DNA of 64,000 nucleotides. It comes from Juglans regia (taxonomy: Eukaryota > Streptophyta > Magnoliopsida > Fagales > Juglandaceae). A program made the position numbers and the translations under genes. Positions 22,484-34,900 of this stretch are shown here, piece by piece (position 1 is the first letter of the stretch; each line of letters starts with the position of its first letter). The stretch spans positions 17,374,640 to 17,438,639 of the forward strand of contig NC_049915.1 in assembly GCF_001411555.2 (NCBI RefSeq), given 5' to 3'. The notes under the pieces are model-generated. The model was not told the DNA's origin, made no database searches, and saw only the letters and a program-made list of their open reading frames with translations.

Positions 22484-24345
22484 CCAAAACCTGATTTTGT
22501 TCGGACAAATTCACGGTCTGAGTCGGTTAATTTCAGTTTGATCGACGGGTACTATGACAAGATCACGAATTTTAATCAAATTTCTCAGGGTTAAGAATTT
22601 TTAAAAATCTTGTCCCCTCTATTTAATGAAAAATTATTTATACCATCTAATTTCTTCGGCAATCTATTTAAAAAAAAAAAAGTGAATAAATTTAATATTT
22701 GTATAAAATAATTCATACTTTATTGATGAATTTAACTTTTTTCTTTAAAAAAAAAAGAATGCGTAGAACTTAAAATTCTAAACTTTTTCTTAAATGTATC
22801 GAATAATTATATTCTAATTAACAAAGTTGATTATGCAAGATGAATGGACTTATTTCCAACATTTTAACTATTAAAGTCCTGTTTTGGAATATAACTGTTT
22901 TAAGGTATTTTCAAATATTCTCAAATTTAGATTTTTTTTTTCATTTTTTAAAATTAATAAAATATCTTAACTCAAACTATTTTACTACTTTTAATATTAT
23001 TTACAAATATTTCAAAATATTTTTAATATCTAAACGAACCCTTAGATGAATGGTCAGACTAGGGCTGGGCTCCGACTCCGACGGAGTCGGAGTGTTCATT
23101 TCCGACCTCCGACAAGAGTCGGAGCCAAATTGGAGCTCCGACTCCGACTCCGAACTGGAGTCGGAGTCCGACTCCGATCGGAGGTCGGAGCTCCGACATC
23201 CTATCGGAGCTCCGACCTCCTATAGGAGCTCCGACATAAGATCGGAGGTCGGAGCTCCGACATAAGATCGGAGCTCGACGTGCGCTCGACGTGGCGCTCG
23301 AGCGGAACTCTTTTAGAGAGGTTCGCTCGACTTCCGCTCGACTTCCGTTCGAGCGAACCTCTCTGGAAGAGGTTCGCTCGACTTCCGCTCGACCTGTCGC
23401 TCGAGCAGAATTCTTCCAGAGAGGTTCGCTCGACTTCTGCTCGACATGTCGCTCGAGCCAATATTCAATACAACGTGTGCTCGACTTGCGCTCGACACCT
23501 CGCTCGAGCGCAAGTGTTCAGTAAAAAAAATTTTCGAAGTCGGAATCGGAGCTTCTTGGAGCTCCGACTCCGACTCCAACTCCGAATAGATATTCGGAGC
23601 TACTCCGAATTCCGACTCCGAATTCTGATGACTCCGAGAAAGTAAGTTCATTTTTTTTTTAATTTAATTCAATTCAACTCAGTTCAACATTTAAACTCAT
23701 CCAAAACCTAATTTGTTCGGACAAATTCACAATCTGAGTCGATTAATTTCAGTTTGATCAACGGGCACTTCAATCTATGTCAAGATCAATAATTTTTAAT
23801 CAAATTTCTCAGGGTTGAAAATTTTTAAAAATCTTGTCCTCTATATTTAATGAACAATTATTTATACCATCTAATTTCTTCGGCAATCTATTTAAAAAAA
23901 AAAAGTGTATAAATTTAATATTTATATAAAATAATTCATACTTTATTGATGAATTTCACTTTTTTTTTTTTTAAAAAAAAGGCGTAAAATTCACGTACCT
24001 TAAAATTCTAAACTTTGTCTTAAATGTATCGAATAATTATATTCTAATTAACAAAGATGATTATGCAAAGTGCATGCACTTATTTTCAACATTTTAACTA
24101 TTAAGTCTTGTTTTAGAATATAACTGTTTTAAGATATTTTTAAATATTCTCAAATTTAGATTTTTTTTTCTAATTCTTTAAAATTAATGAAATATCTTAA
24201 TTCAAACTATTTTACTGCTTTTAGTACTATTTACAAATATTTTAAGATATTTTTAATATAAAACGAAAGATAAATGGTCGGACCACCACATGGAAAGGAT
24301 GACAACATTACGCATGTCAAAAACTAAAGAGAAAGTAAGTTCATC
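22484..24345. repeat. Diverged tandem duplication (offset about 1217 bp) upstream of TDX
   Basis: The 570-bp block starting 'ccaaaacctgattttgttcg' at 22484 recurs from 23701 ('ccaaaacctaatttgttcgg') and stays alignable to about 23060 and 24280. Both copies end before a shared 'gagaaagtaagttcat' (about 23634 and 24330). Copy 1 holds about 570 bp of GC-rich sequence between these two anchors, whereas copy 2 holds only about 50 bp. The GC-rich island is therefore most easily read as an insertion into, or replacement in, copy 1. There is no gene. Confidence 0.85.
23053..23635. repeat. GC-rich island of CTCCGAC/GGAGTCGG and CTCGAG inverted repeats
   Basis: About 580 bp in AT-rich surroundings. 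The outer parts (23068-23270 and 23540-23635) are dense with CTCCGACTCCGAC and its inverse GTCGGAGTCGGAG. The centre (23271-23520) repeats 'gttcgctcgac(t)t(c)cgctcgac' and CGCTCGAGC. The long open frames it shows on both strands are compositional: repetitive SDSDSELESES- and RSSE-type products with no domain. The CTCGAG part resembles the repeat units in the copia LTRs of this window. Confidence 0.8.
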
Positions 24346-25107
24346 CCTTTTTTTTTTCAAAAAAAAAAAACTTATGTCCTAAATTATTCACATTGTCAAT
24401 TTGCAATTTTTCAATTCAATATATTAACTTTTTTGCATATAATGATTTAACACTCAATATTATGTCAATCTTAGTGGTCAAATCTAAATTGATTGGTGCA
24501 AATTGCTAAAAAGCGATAGTTTGGGAAGAAAACTGTTAGTTTTGAAGATTTGAGGCATATATTAAAAAATTGGTGACAATGCAAAGTTGCAATATGTATT
24601 TTCTCCTAAAAATCATCGATTAAATTAATTTATTTTAAGATTTCTAAAGGTAATAATGAATTTCTCGCTCCTTTTTTCGGCAAATATTATTTTTCTTAGC
24701 TTAAAAAACAATTTCATCACCTAACTTCTGTTAAATAATTTTTTTTTAGAGCCACTTCTGCTAAATAAATTAATAAAGGCTTCGTGCATACACTAACATC
24801 ATCACCTTACATTCACCTTACATTCAATATAAGCTACATTTCCACTTAACCATCACCTCCAATTACCAAAAATTTGTTTCAGAAAATTCATCGATCTCAA
24901 AATTTATATGCATACTCATTGTCACAATGGGCCACGACTAATCTCTCCTTCAGTTGCATACTCCTAAATATTCTACCTAGATTTATTTTGTATATTGACA
25001 AGGGAAAGGTTTCACCTTGATATTATGCATGCTTGATTAGAAAGAAAAAGAAAAGAGTGTCTATAGTTTCAATAATTTAAAAACAAGAAAACAAAAATAA
25101 AAATAGA
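24346..25107. other. AT-rich intergenic DNA, no gene seen
   Basis: This is the stretch between the tandem duplication and the copia insertion site. It holds A/T homopolymers only, and I found no coding, RNA or clear repeat feature. Confidence 0.6.
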
Positions 25108-25112
25108 ATAAT

Positions 25113-25637
25113 TGTTGAGAGGTGGATTGAATCATGTTGAAAAAGTGCATCTACAGATTGTTTGCTCGAGCGGTATCTCTGTCGCTCGAGCAAAACCTCA
25201 CCCAGAGAGTTCACTCGACACCCACTCGACACTCAGCTCGAGTGGGATGGTAAATCCTAAAGTTCGCTCGAGCTCCGCTCGACACTTCACTCAAGTGAAT
25301 GTTCGTAATTTAGGATCCGTGTCGTTTCAGTATAAATACGAATGTTTCAACATTCATTTATTACTTACTTATCTTTTTAGGCTACTGAAACTTGTATAGA
25401 GAGAGTGTGGTCCTCTTCTGATATTTCCAAGAGTGTATTGACACTTTGGGAAGAGGATTTTGTAATTAATCTCTTGTACTCTATCTTTGTTGATAATAAA
25501 CTCATTGAGACAGACCCCACCAGTAGACGTAGGCTCACATTGAGCTGAACCACTTAAATCTTAGTGTATTGTGTGTGATTTTCGTTATTTCTTTTGTTTA
25601 CTTTTGCTATTATTTATTTCAAACGTTTATCCCAACA
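25113..25637 (+). repeat. 5' LTR of the copia element (525 bp)
   Basis: It starts TGTTGAGAGGTGG and ends TTTATCCCAACA. It contains CTCGAG-rich U3 sequence with a single 53-bp unit (25209-25261), a TATA-like 'gtataaatacgaatg' near 25330, and 'tcctcttctgatatttcc' downstream. Confidence 0.93.
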
Positions 25638-25639
25638 AA

Positions 25640-25654
25640 CTAGTATTAGAGAGT
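25640..25654 (+). other. Primer-binding site, degenerate (initiator Met tRNA)
   Basis: CTAGTATTAGAGAGT begins two bases after the 5' LTR and resembles the usual copia site TGGTATCAGAGC with a few changes. Confidence 0.7.
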
Positions 25655-25679
25655 TAGACTTTGTGCGAAGTCTTGAGGG

Positions 25680-26590
25680 ATGGCTATGGCAAAGTTTGAA
25701 GTAGAGAAATTCAACGGTCATAACAGTTTTAGTTTATGGCGCATCAAGATGAACGCCTTATTGCGACTACAAGGTTTGTCAAAGGTATTGGACGGGAAGG
25801 TATCTGATGATTCTCCTGCACCGACAAGAAAAGATGAAGAGAAGACACAATGCCATTTTGTTGTCATTATCAGATGGAGTTTTGAGGGAGGTTGTTGATG
25901 AGGAGACCGTTGTTGGTCTTTGGGCTAAACTTGAGAGTTTGTATATGAAGAAATCTCTCACCAACCGTTTGTATATGAAGCAACGGTTATACAGACTCAA
26001 AATGAAGGAAAGTACTCCTATCTCTGAACACTTAGATGAATTCAATAAGATTATTATGGATTTGAGGAATATTAACATTAAGCTTGAAGAAGATGATCAA
26101 GCCTTAATTGTTCTGTGTTAGTTGCCTATATCATTTTATAACTTCGTGAATTTAATGTTGTATAGTAGAAATAATATTTCCTTAGCAAATGTGAAATCTG
26201 TTTTGAATTTTAAAGAATTGAGAACTAAATTGAATTTGAAGGGGACGGAAAATCAAGCTAGTGGTTTTTTTGTTAAGGGTTCATCTAGCAGGGGTAGACC
26301 CAGTGAGAGAAGTTCAGAGAAGAACAATGATAAATCCAAATGCAATTCACAATCAAAATTTAATAAGAAAAATGTTAAATGTCATTACTGTAATAAATTT
26401 GGTCATTACAAAAATGAGTGTCCTAAACTGAAAAACAAAGAGGAATGCACTAGTTCCTCTAATGATGTTAGCATTGCTGATGAAAAGTCTAACAGTTTAG
26501 ATATTGTCTTAGCAATTAGTGGCTCAAATAGTCGCTATGGTGACAAGACTGGGGTTGGTTCAGTTAGGATTAAGATATTTGATGAGATTG
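25680..26590 (+). pseudogene. copia gag pseudogene (UBN2-type capsid plus CCHC zinc knuckle)
   Basis: It starts MAMAKFEVEKFNGHNSFSLW, typical of copia Gag. A one-base indel near 25840 shifts the frame, and the capsid continues with 'LWAKLESLYMKKSLTNRLYM'. A TAG at 26119-26121 interrupts it again. The nucleic-acid-binding knuckle CHYCNKFGHYKNEC (C-X2-C-X4-H-X4-C) is intact. After it, most of the protease including its D-S-G centre is missing, and the frame jumps to the conserved 'GVGSVRIKIFDEI', where the nested insertion begins. It cannot give full-length Gag. Confidence 0.9.
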
Positions 26591-28407
26591 TATAACACCT
26601 CGCCTAAAAAGCTCCTTAGACATTGACCTTAGTAACCTTAATCCTAATTAATCAAGAGTTGATCTATACTAGAATAAGAATAATTTTGGATACTTGAGTT
26701 GGCAAAAAGGCCGTATACTTTGGGTTTAGAAGAATTTTTAGAAGATTCTAATGCAATATTGATTTTTGAGGAAAAATGAAATTTTTGGAGATTGATTGGT
26801 TTAACAATATTATTTTGGAGAATCTTTAGTGCTTTATTAATTTTGAGGATAAGAAGTCAAAAGGCCCATAAGGGAATGACACATGGCATATTGGATGGTT
26901 GCCACATTAATTGGCTAAGCAATTTAGGTTAAATATTTGATGGAATTGGAGAAGACCCAAAGAGTGGTTTACTAAGGGCCCAAGTTTTTTGGGTATAAAG
27001 GCTTAGGAGAGGCAATAAGATTTTAGGACTCTAATGCACTAAGGATGTGATGAGCTAAGGTTAAGATATTAAAAAGCCTTAGGCCCAACTTGAGAAATAT
27101 AAAATTTTAAGTCTATCTCAGAGGACACTAGAAAATAGACTCAATGAAAATGACATATGATCATTGGGCCTAACTTAGTAAGAGTGAAGATATTAGGCTC
27201 AACTTATTAAGCATGAAGGATTAGAGAATCAAACCCATTAGTAATCCTATTAAGACCTTTAGAACCTTAAGGCATTTATGGGTCAATCCTTAAAAGCCTA
27301 AAACAAGCCTCTTAGGAGTGCAAGACTTGGTAAGATAGTCTTGGCCCAAATATAAGGAAGGCATAAGGTCTTTTGGGCCAAACATGGTATAGATTTGACT
27401 CATTACCCAATTATATCAAGGTAAGCCTCTCAAGCCATATCTTAATAGATCCTGAGGTCTCTTTTAATCCTTCAAACTCTGGAAACAAGGCTCTCATTCA
27501 TTCAAGCCCAAAAGTCCATGAGCCTTTAACCCACACCCATGACCATTTTAAGCCCACAAGGCCCAAAGCCTTGTTTTGTTTTATTTCACTCTTCAAATTG
27601 AAAGCCCAATGCACCATACCATGAGTTTCCTTAAGCCCATGTCATACCCTAAGTATCTAAATTAAGTTTTAAAATTAGTTAAGATCCTTAATCAACTTAC
27701 CCAAAATTAGTGATTTTTTAAACTATGTTTTGAAACTTAATTTTCTTTCATAATTTTTTTTAGCATCTTGATATGAAATTTTCTTACTATATTACTCAAT
27801 TACATAACTCTTAAATCATATTAAAACGCTAGATAAACCTCGATACATGTCATTAAAGGAAATGGCATATCAAACCCCAAAACTACACCAATTGGCACAC
27901 ATGTGTGCCCTTTAAGTGTATGGACTGTTTTGCCCATAAGCCCAATCTTCTGATACCTTCTTCTCAAGGGCATTTTGGTCCTTAAACATCTCATAAGACT
28001 CCTTTGAACCTAGACCAATATTTACATTATGGTTCCAGGAAGCTAGTTGGTTGCAAACTGATTTGGTTGAGATTCAACAACTCATCTAATCTTGGCTGAG
28101 CCACCACCCCACACTACCTCCTTAACTACCCAATCATCAAAAGGCCCTCATGGTCATCATGAACTTTGGATTTATTCTTTTCAGCCAAAGAAAGCACAAA
28201 ACCAAAATCTACCCAAGGAAACCGCCATTGAACCTGTTTGCTTGTGTATGATGGTTTTGTGTTTTTCTTTCTTTTCTTCTGCACCACGACTTGACCAGCC
28301 CTTATAGGAGTAATGTAGCAACTTAACCAAACCGAGTTAAGTGTGTTTATACTGTAGATTGATTTGATGCTCTTGCCAAATGCTAGAGATGCTGCCTAAA
28401 TTGTCAA

Positions 28408-28500
28408 AGTGATGGCTCTTGACTTGATTCAACGGGCTTAGTCTAGAATAGAAAAAGACAACAACTTTCTGCTCTGGGATTTTGCAATAGCTTGGCAATC
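28408..28500 (+). pseudogene. eIF4A fragment, second copy (truncated)
   Basis: 'gctcttgacttgattcaacg' through 'tttctgctctgggattttgc' matches the fragment at 28752. It contains a TAG where Gln stood and an indel. It breaks off after the 'GILQQL' equivalent. Confidence 0.8.
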
Positions 28501-28751
28501 AGTCTTTTTTAAATCTCACTTCAACAGTATTTAGTTGAAATTGTGTTTAACTATTTGGTTTAAATTATCCGTATGAATTGGCCAACTTGACAATACTCTG
28601 TTTGGTTCCTCAACCGAGCTCAGTGCAGTTTACTTTTATACCTCCTTACTATCCAAACAACAACTTGAGCTCCATCCGAGCTAAGTTAAGTGAGAGTTTA
28701 TACTGTAGATTGATTTAATGCTCCTATCGGATGTGAGAGATGCCGCCCAAA

Positions 28752-28905
28752 TTGTCAAAGTGATAGCTCTTGATGTGATTCAACAGGCTCAATCTAGAAT
28801 AGGAAAAATAACAACTTTCTACACTAGGATTTTGCAGCAACTTGATTATGATCTTGTCCAATGCCAGGCTTTGGTTTTGGCACCGACTGGAGATATATAT
28901 ATTAC
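28752..28905 (+). pseudogene. eIF4A (DEAD-box helicase) gene fragment, best copy
   Basis: The frame reads [20 protein letters not shown], then [20 protein letters not shown]. In eIF4A this is the region of motif I (AQSGTGKT) and motif Ia (APTRELAQ). The match is nearly perfect outside the P-loop, where G-T-G-K-T has become R-I-G-K-I, and it stops abruptly at 'APTGDI'. It is an exon-sized piece captured from a host translation-initiation-factor gene, not a gene. Two further decayed copies are listed separately. Confidence 0.88.
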
Positions 28906-28920
28906 TATGCTTTAATTTGT

Positions 28921-31900
28921 AAAATTGTATAAAATTTCTTAGTAATGTACATTATTATGCTTGATCAATATATTACGCTATAATTTATGTGTATGTTATT
29001 TTTTGTTGTCTTGCTCTCAACTAGGCAAATTACGACTCTTGGACGTGCTACCTTCCAAATTTTAGGGACTCCTATAGTGTTTAATTCTTATTTATTAACA
29101 AACTCTTTAAAAATAATATGTTTTGTAGCCAATTAGTGCCAACATGCATGCATATTGACATATATATACATATATGTTTACATTTATTCAAAAATCACAA
29201 TATATGTGATTTTTAAATTGTTACACTAATTGGCTATAAATTTGTTTTCGATGCAGATCGAGTTTGAGGCAATTTAAATTTATGCAGATATTAGAAAATC
29301 AAAATATTTAGTTGTAGATCAAAATGGCTCACGAAGTCAATTTTTGATATATGGGCAATGGGTATGTACCTGATAGACACGGCATATGACTTATGATATT
29401 TTCAATCTTTGCATTAAATTTATACATATTTTTCTAAATCTATATGTCATTTAAATCGCTCACATAAACCAATCAAGTACACATTTTCGATTCCAGCCAT
29501 TAAAATTGTACATGTTTACTTAAAAAAAAATGACTGTAATTATTTTCCTCCTCCCTAAAATTATACATGTTTACTACCTCGGCACCACTACAATACACAG
29601 CATTCATCTTGATGGTTGGGAACTTTGGGCATTGATCATCCCTCAACTGCTACTCTAGTCACACGTTAATGGTAAGTCTCGTCTAATTTACTGTTTGTAT
29701 TTTAAGTACTATATAATCTCACATTGACGATTCTCCTGTCCTAAATAATATTCGTACGTAACCTAGTGCAGGGAGCCGAGATTTGTAAAATCTGTTTCGG
29801 CCAGTAGTCAATTTAATTAATAATGTCATTACCATAGTTATGTTCCAGAATCCAAGTGACATTATCCTCATACAAGAATGTTTATATATGAACATCGCTA
29901 TTTTGACATCATTACTGAGTTCCAGCATCAAAATCTAAACTCTTCATTCAGGCATTTCCTTCCCACCTACATACCCACACGGGTGTGAACATTCACAAGC
30001 AATAAGACTTTTCATGTACAAGTTTGTTTAAACAAAATAAAAAAAAACCACGTAACTGAAATACTAGTACATTCTGATATGCATGACAACACAGATAGTT
30101 TACTATACAATTCACTGGTCTATACAGTTCTTCAAATCTCATCACTGCTTATAATAACTGCATATTTGAATAACAATATTAACATAAAGTAGGGGATTCA
30201 AGTTCGTGACGGAAATATAATATTATTGTGAAACTTTTCTTTATTTCCAGCAAAAATAATCCAAGAAGTATATTAGTTTATATTATTTCTAGTCTTTTTC
30301 GAATGATTGTGTATGGTGTTACGTTTCATGTCAAGAACTCATCTCACCTTGATTGAGCCACCACCCCACGCCACCTCCTTAACTACCCAATCCTCAAGAG
30401 GTCCTTATGGTCATCATGAGTTTTGGCCTTATTATTTTCAACCAAAGAAAGCACAAAACCGAAATCTGCCCTAAGAAAGTGTCATTGAATCTGTTTGCTT
30501 GTTTATGATAGTTTTGTTTTTTTATTTCTTTTCTTTTGCATTATGACTTGACCAGCCCCCAAAGGAGTAATATAGCAACTTAACCAAGCTGAGTTAAGTG
30601 TGTTTATACTGTAGATTGATTTAATGCTGCTGCAAAACGCGAGAGATGTCATCCAAATTATCAAAGTGATGGCTCTTGATGTGATTTAACAGCCTCAATC
30701 TGGAATAGAAAGACAACAACTTTTATTTTGGGATTTTGCAGCAACTTGATTATGATCATGTCCAAAGCCAGACTTTGATTTGGGCATCAACTAGTGATAT
30801 ATACTACTATGTTTTCTTTTGTAAAGTTGTATAAAATTTCTTTGTAATGTACATTATTATATTTGATCAATATATTACGCTATAATTTATGTGTATATTA
30901 TTTTGTGCTGCATTGCTCTAAACTAGACAAATTACAACCCTAGGACGTGCAATCTTCCAGATTTTTGAGACCCCTATAGTGTTTAAATCTTATTTATTAA
31001 CAAACTCCTTAAAAATAAAATGTTTGTAGCCAATTATTGCCAACATGCATGCATATTGACATATATATACATATATGTTTACATTTGTTCAAAAATCACA
31101 ATATACGTCATTTTTAAATTGATACACTAATTAGCTATAAATTTGTTTTTGGTGCAGATCGAGTTTGAGGCATTTTGAACTTATGCAGATATTAAAGAAC
31201 CAGAATATTTAGTTGCAGATCAAATGGCTCACGATGTCAATTCATAATATATGGACAATGTGTATGTATTTGATAGACACGGCATATGATTTATGATATT
31301 TTTCATTTTTGTATTAAATTTATACATATTTGTCTAGATTTATATGTTATTTAAATCGCTCACACAAACAAATTGGGTATACATTTTCGATTCCAACGAC
31401 TAAATTAGTACATATTTTCTCCAAAAAGAAAAGTGACTACAATTATTTCCATCCTCCCTAAAATTATACATGTTTCCTACCTCTGCACCACAACGGTACA
31501 CAGCATTCACCTTGGTGGTTAGGAACTTTGGGCTAAGATCATCCTTCAACTGCTACTCTAATGGTAAGTCTCGTCTAATCAATTATTTACATTTTAAGTA
31601 CTATATAATCTCACATGATTATACTTGATCAATATATTACGCTATAATTGATGTGTATATTATTTTGTGATATCTTGCTCTCAACTAGGCAAATTACGAT
31701 CATTGGACGTGCTACCTTCCAGATTTTGGAGACTCCTATAGTGTTTAATTCTTATTTATTAACAAACTCTTTAAAAATAATATGTTTTGTAGCCAATTAT
31801 TGCCAACATACATACATATTGATATATATATACATATATGTTTACATTTGTTCAAAAATCACAATATAAGTCATTTTTAAATTGTTACACTAATTGGCTA

Positions 31901-34900
31901 TAAATTTATTTTCTGTGCAGATCAAATTTGAGGCAATTTCAACTTATGCAAATATTAGAGAACCAGAATAATTAGTTACAGATCAAAATGGCTCATGAAG
32001 TCAAGTCGTTATATATGAGCATTGGATATGTACTTGATAAACATGGCATATTACTTATAATATTTTAAATCTTTGTTTTAAATTTATACATATTTGTCTG
32101 GATTTATATACCATTTAAATCGCTCACAAAAACTAATCAAATACACATTTCCGATTCCAGCGACTAAAATTGTACATGTTTACTTCAAAAAAAAAGTTAC
32201 TGCAATTATTTCACATCTCCCTAAAATTATACATATTTACTATCTCTGCGTCATTACGGTACACAACATTTACTTTGGTGGTTGGAAACTTTAGGCATTG
32301 ATCATCCCTCAACTGCTACTCTACTCACATGTTAATGGTAAGTCTCGTCTAATCTAGTGTTTGTATTTTAAATACTATATAATCTCACATTATTATGTTT
32401 GATCAATATATTACTCTATTATTGATGTATATGTTATTTTGTGCTGTTTTACTCTCAACTAGGCAAATTACGACCCTTGGATGTGCTACATTCCAGATTT
32501 TGGAGACATCTATAATATTTAATTCTTATTTATTAGTAAACTCCTTAAAAATAATATGTTTTGTAGCTAATTATTGTCAACATGCATGTATATTGATACA
32601 TATATACATATATGTTTACATTTGTTAAAAAATCACAATATATGTTATTTTTAAATTGTTACATTAATTGACTATAACTTTAATTTGGGTGCAAATCAAG
32701 TGTCAGGCAATTTCAACTTATGTAAATGTTAGAGAACCAGAATATTTAGTTGCAGATTAAAATGGCTCACGAAGTCAATTCGTGATATTTGGGCAATGGG
32801 TATGTCCCTAATAGACACGACATATGACTTATAATATTTTCAATTTTTGCATTAGATTTATACATATTTATCTGGATTTATATACAATTTAAATAGCTCA
32901 CAAAAACTAATCAAATACACATTTCCAATTCTAAAGACTAAATTTGTACATATTTTCTCCAAAAAAAAGTAACTACAATTAATTCCCTCATTCCTAAAAT
33001 TATACATGTTCACTACCTCTGCAACACCTCAGTATATAGCATTCATCTTGGTGGTTGGGAATATTGAACGTTGATCATCTCTTAATTGCTACTCTACTCA
33101 CACGTTAATGGTAAGTCTCATCTAATCTATTATTTACATATTAAGTACTATATAATCTCACATTATTATGCTTCATCAATATATTACGCTATAATTAATG
33201 TGTATGTTATTTTGGGATATATTGCTCTCAACTAGGCAAATTACGATCATTGGACGTGCAACCTTCCAGATTTTGGGGACTCCTATAATATTTAATTCTT
33301 ATTTATTAACAAACTTTTTATAAATAATATGTTTTGTAACCAATTATTGCCAACATGGATACATATTGACATATGTATACATATATATTTACATTTGTTC
33401 AAAATCACAATATAAGTCATTTTTAAATTGTTACACTAATTGGCTATAAATTTGTTTTCGGTGCAGATAAAGTTTGAAGCGATTTCAACTTATATTGATA
33501 TTAAAGAACCAGAATATTTAGTTGCAGATCAAAATAGCTGACAAAGTCAATTATTGATATATGGACAATGGGTATGTACATGATAGACACGGAATATGAT
33601 TTATGATATTTTCAAACTTTGCATTAAATTTATACATATTTGTTTAAATCTATATATCATTTAAATCGCTCACACAAACCAATCGGATACACATTTTCGA
33701 TTCCAGTGACTAAATTTGTACATATTTTCTCCAAAATAAAAGTGACTACAATTATTTTCCTGCTCCCAAAAATTATACATGTTCACTACTTCTGTACCAC
33801 TTTCGTATACATCATTCATCTTGGTGGTTAGGAAATTTGGGCGTTGATCATCCCTTAACTGCTACTCTACTCACACGTTAATGGTAAGTATCGTCTAATC
33901 TACTGTTTACATTTTAATTACTATAAAATCTCACATTATTATGCTTGATCAATATATTATGCTATAATTGATGTGTATGTTATTTTGTAATGCCTTGCTC
34001 TCAACAGGGTAATTTACAACTCTTGGACGTGCTACCTTCCAGATTTTGGGGATCCCTACAGTGTTTAGTTCTTATTTACTAACAAACTCACTTAAAATAA
34101 TATGTTTTGTAGCCAATTATTGCCAACATGCCCGCATATTGATATATATATATACATATATGTTTACATTTATTCAAAAATCACAATATAAGTCATTTTT
34201 AAATTGTTACACTAATTGGATATAAATTTGTTTTCGGTGTAGATAAAGTTTGAAGCAATTTCAACTTATATAGATATTAGAGGACCAGAATATTTAGTTA
34301 CAAATCAAAATAGCTGACAAAGTCAATTCTTGATATATGGATAATAGGTATGTATCTGATAGACACGGCATATGACTTATGATATTTTCAATCTTTGCAT
34401 TAAATTTATATATATTTGTCTGAATATATGTTATTTAAATCGCTCACACAAACTAATCAAGTACACATTTCTGATTCTAGCGACTAAAATTGTATATGTT
34501 TATTTCAAAAAAAAAAGTGATTACAATTATTTCCCTCCTTCCTAAAATTATACATGTTTCCTACGTCTGCACTTCTACGGTACACTGCATTCATCTTAAT
34601 GGTTGGGAACTTTGGACGTTGATCATCCCTCAACTGTTACTCTACTCACATGTTAATGGTAAGTCTCGTCTAATCTACTGTTTACATTTTAAGTATTATA
34701 TAATCTCACATTATTATGCTTGATCAATATATTACGCTATAATTGATGTGGATGTTATTTTGTGATGTCTTACTCTCAACTGGGCAAATTATGATCCTTG
34801 GACGTGCTACCTTCCAGATTTTGTGAATCCCTATAGTGTTTAGTTCTTATATATTAACAAACTCATTTAAAATAATATGTTTTGTAGCTAATTATTGCCA

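Larger units (their letters stand above)
28073..30880 (+). repeat. Left part of the array with eIF4A-bearing segments
   Basis: A block starting 'caacaactcatctaatcttg' (28073) recurs at 30337 and covers 'gagccaccaccccac' through the eIF4A-like segment. A shorter internal duplication lies at about 28660-28900. One monomer of the 773-bp family sits between the two blocks. The segment therefore mixes duplicated host-gene sequence with the array monomer, and only later monomers lack it. Confidence 0.75.

Noticed and set aside
23050..23651. Overlapping open frames in the GC-rich island as genes
   Set aside because: They are open on both strands and several frames because of simple repeated hexamers; the products are low-complexity.
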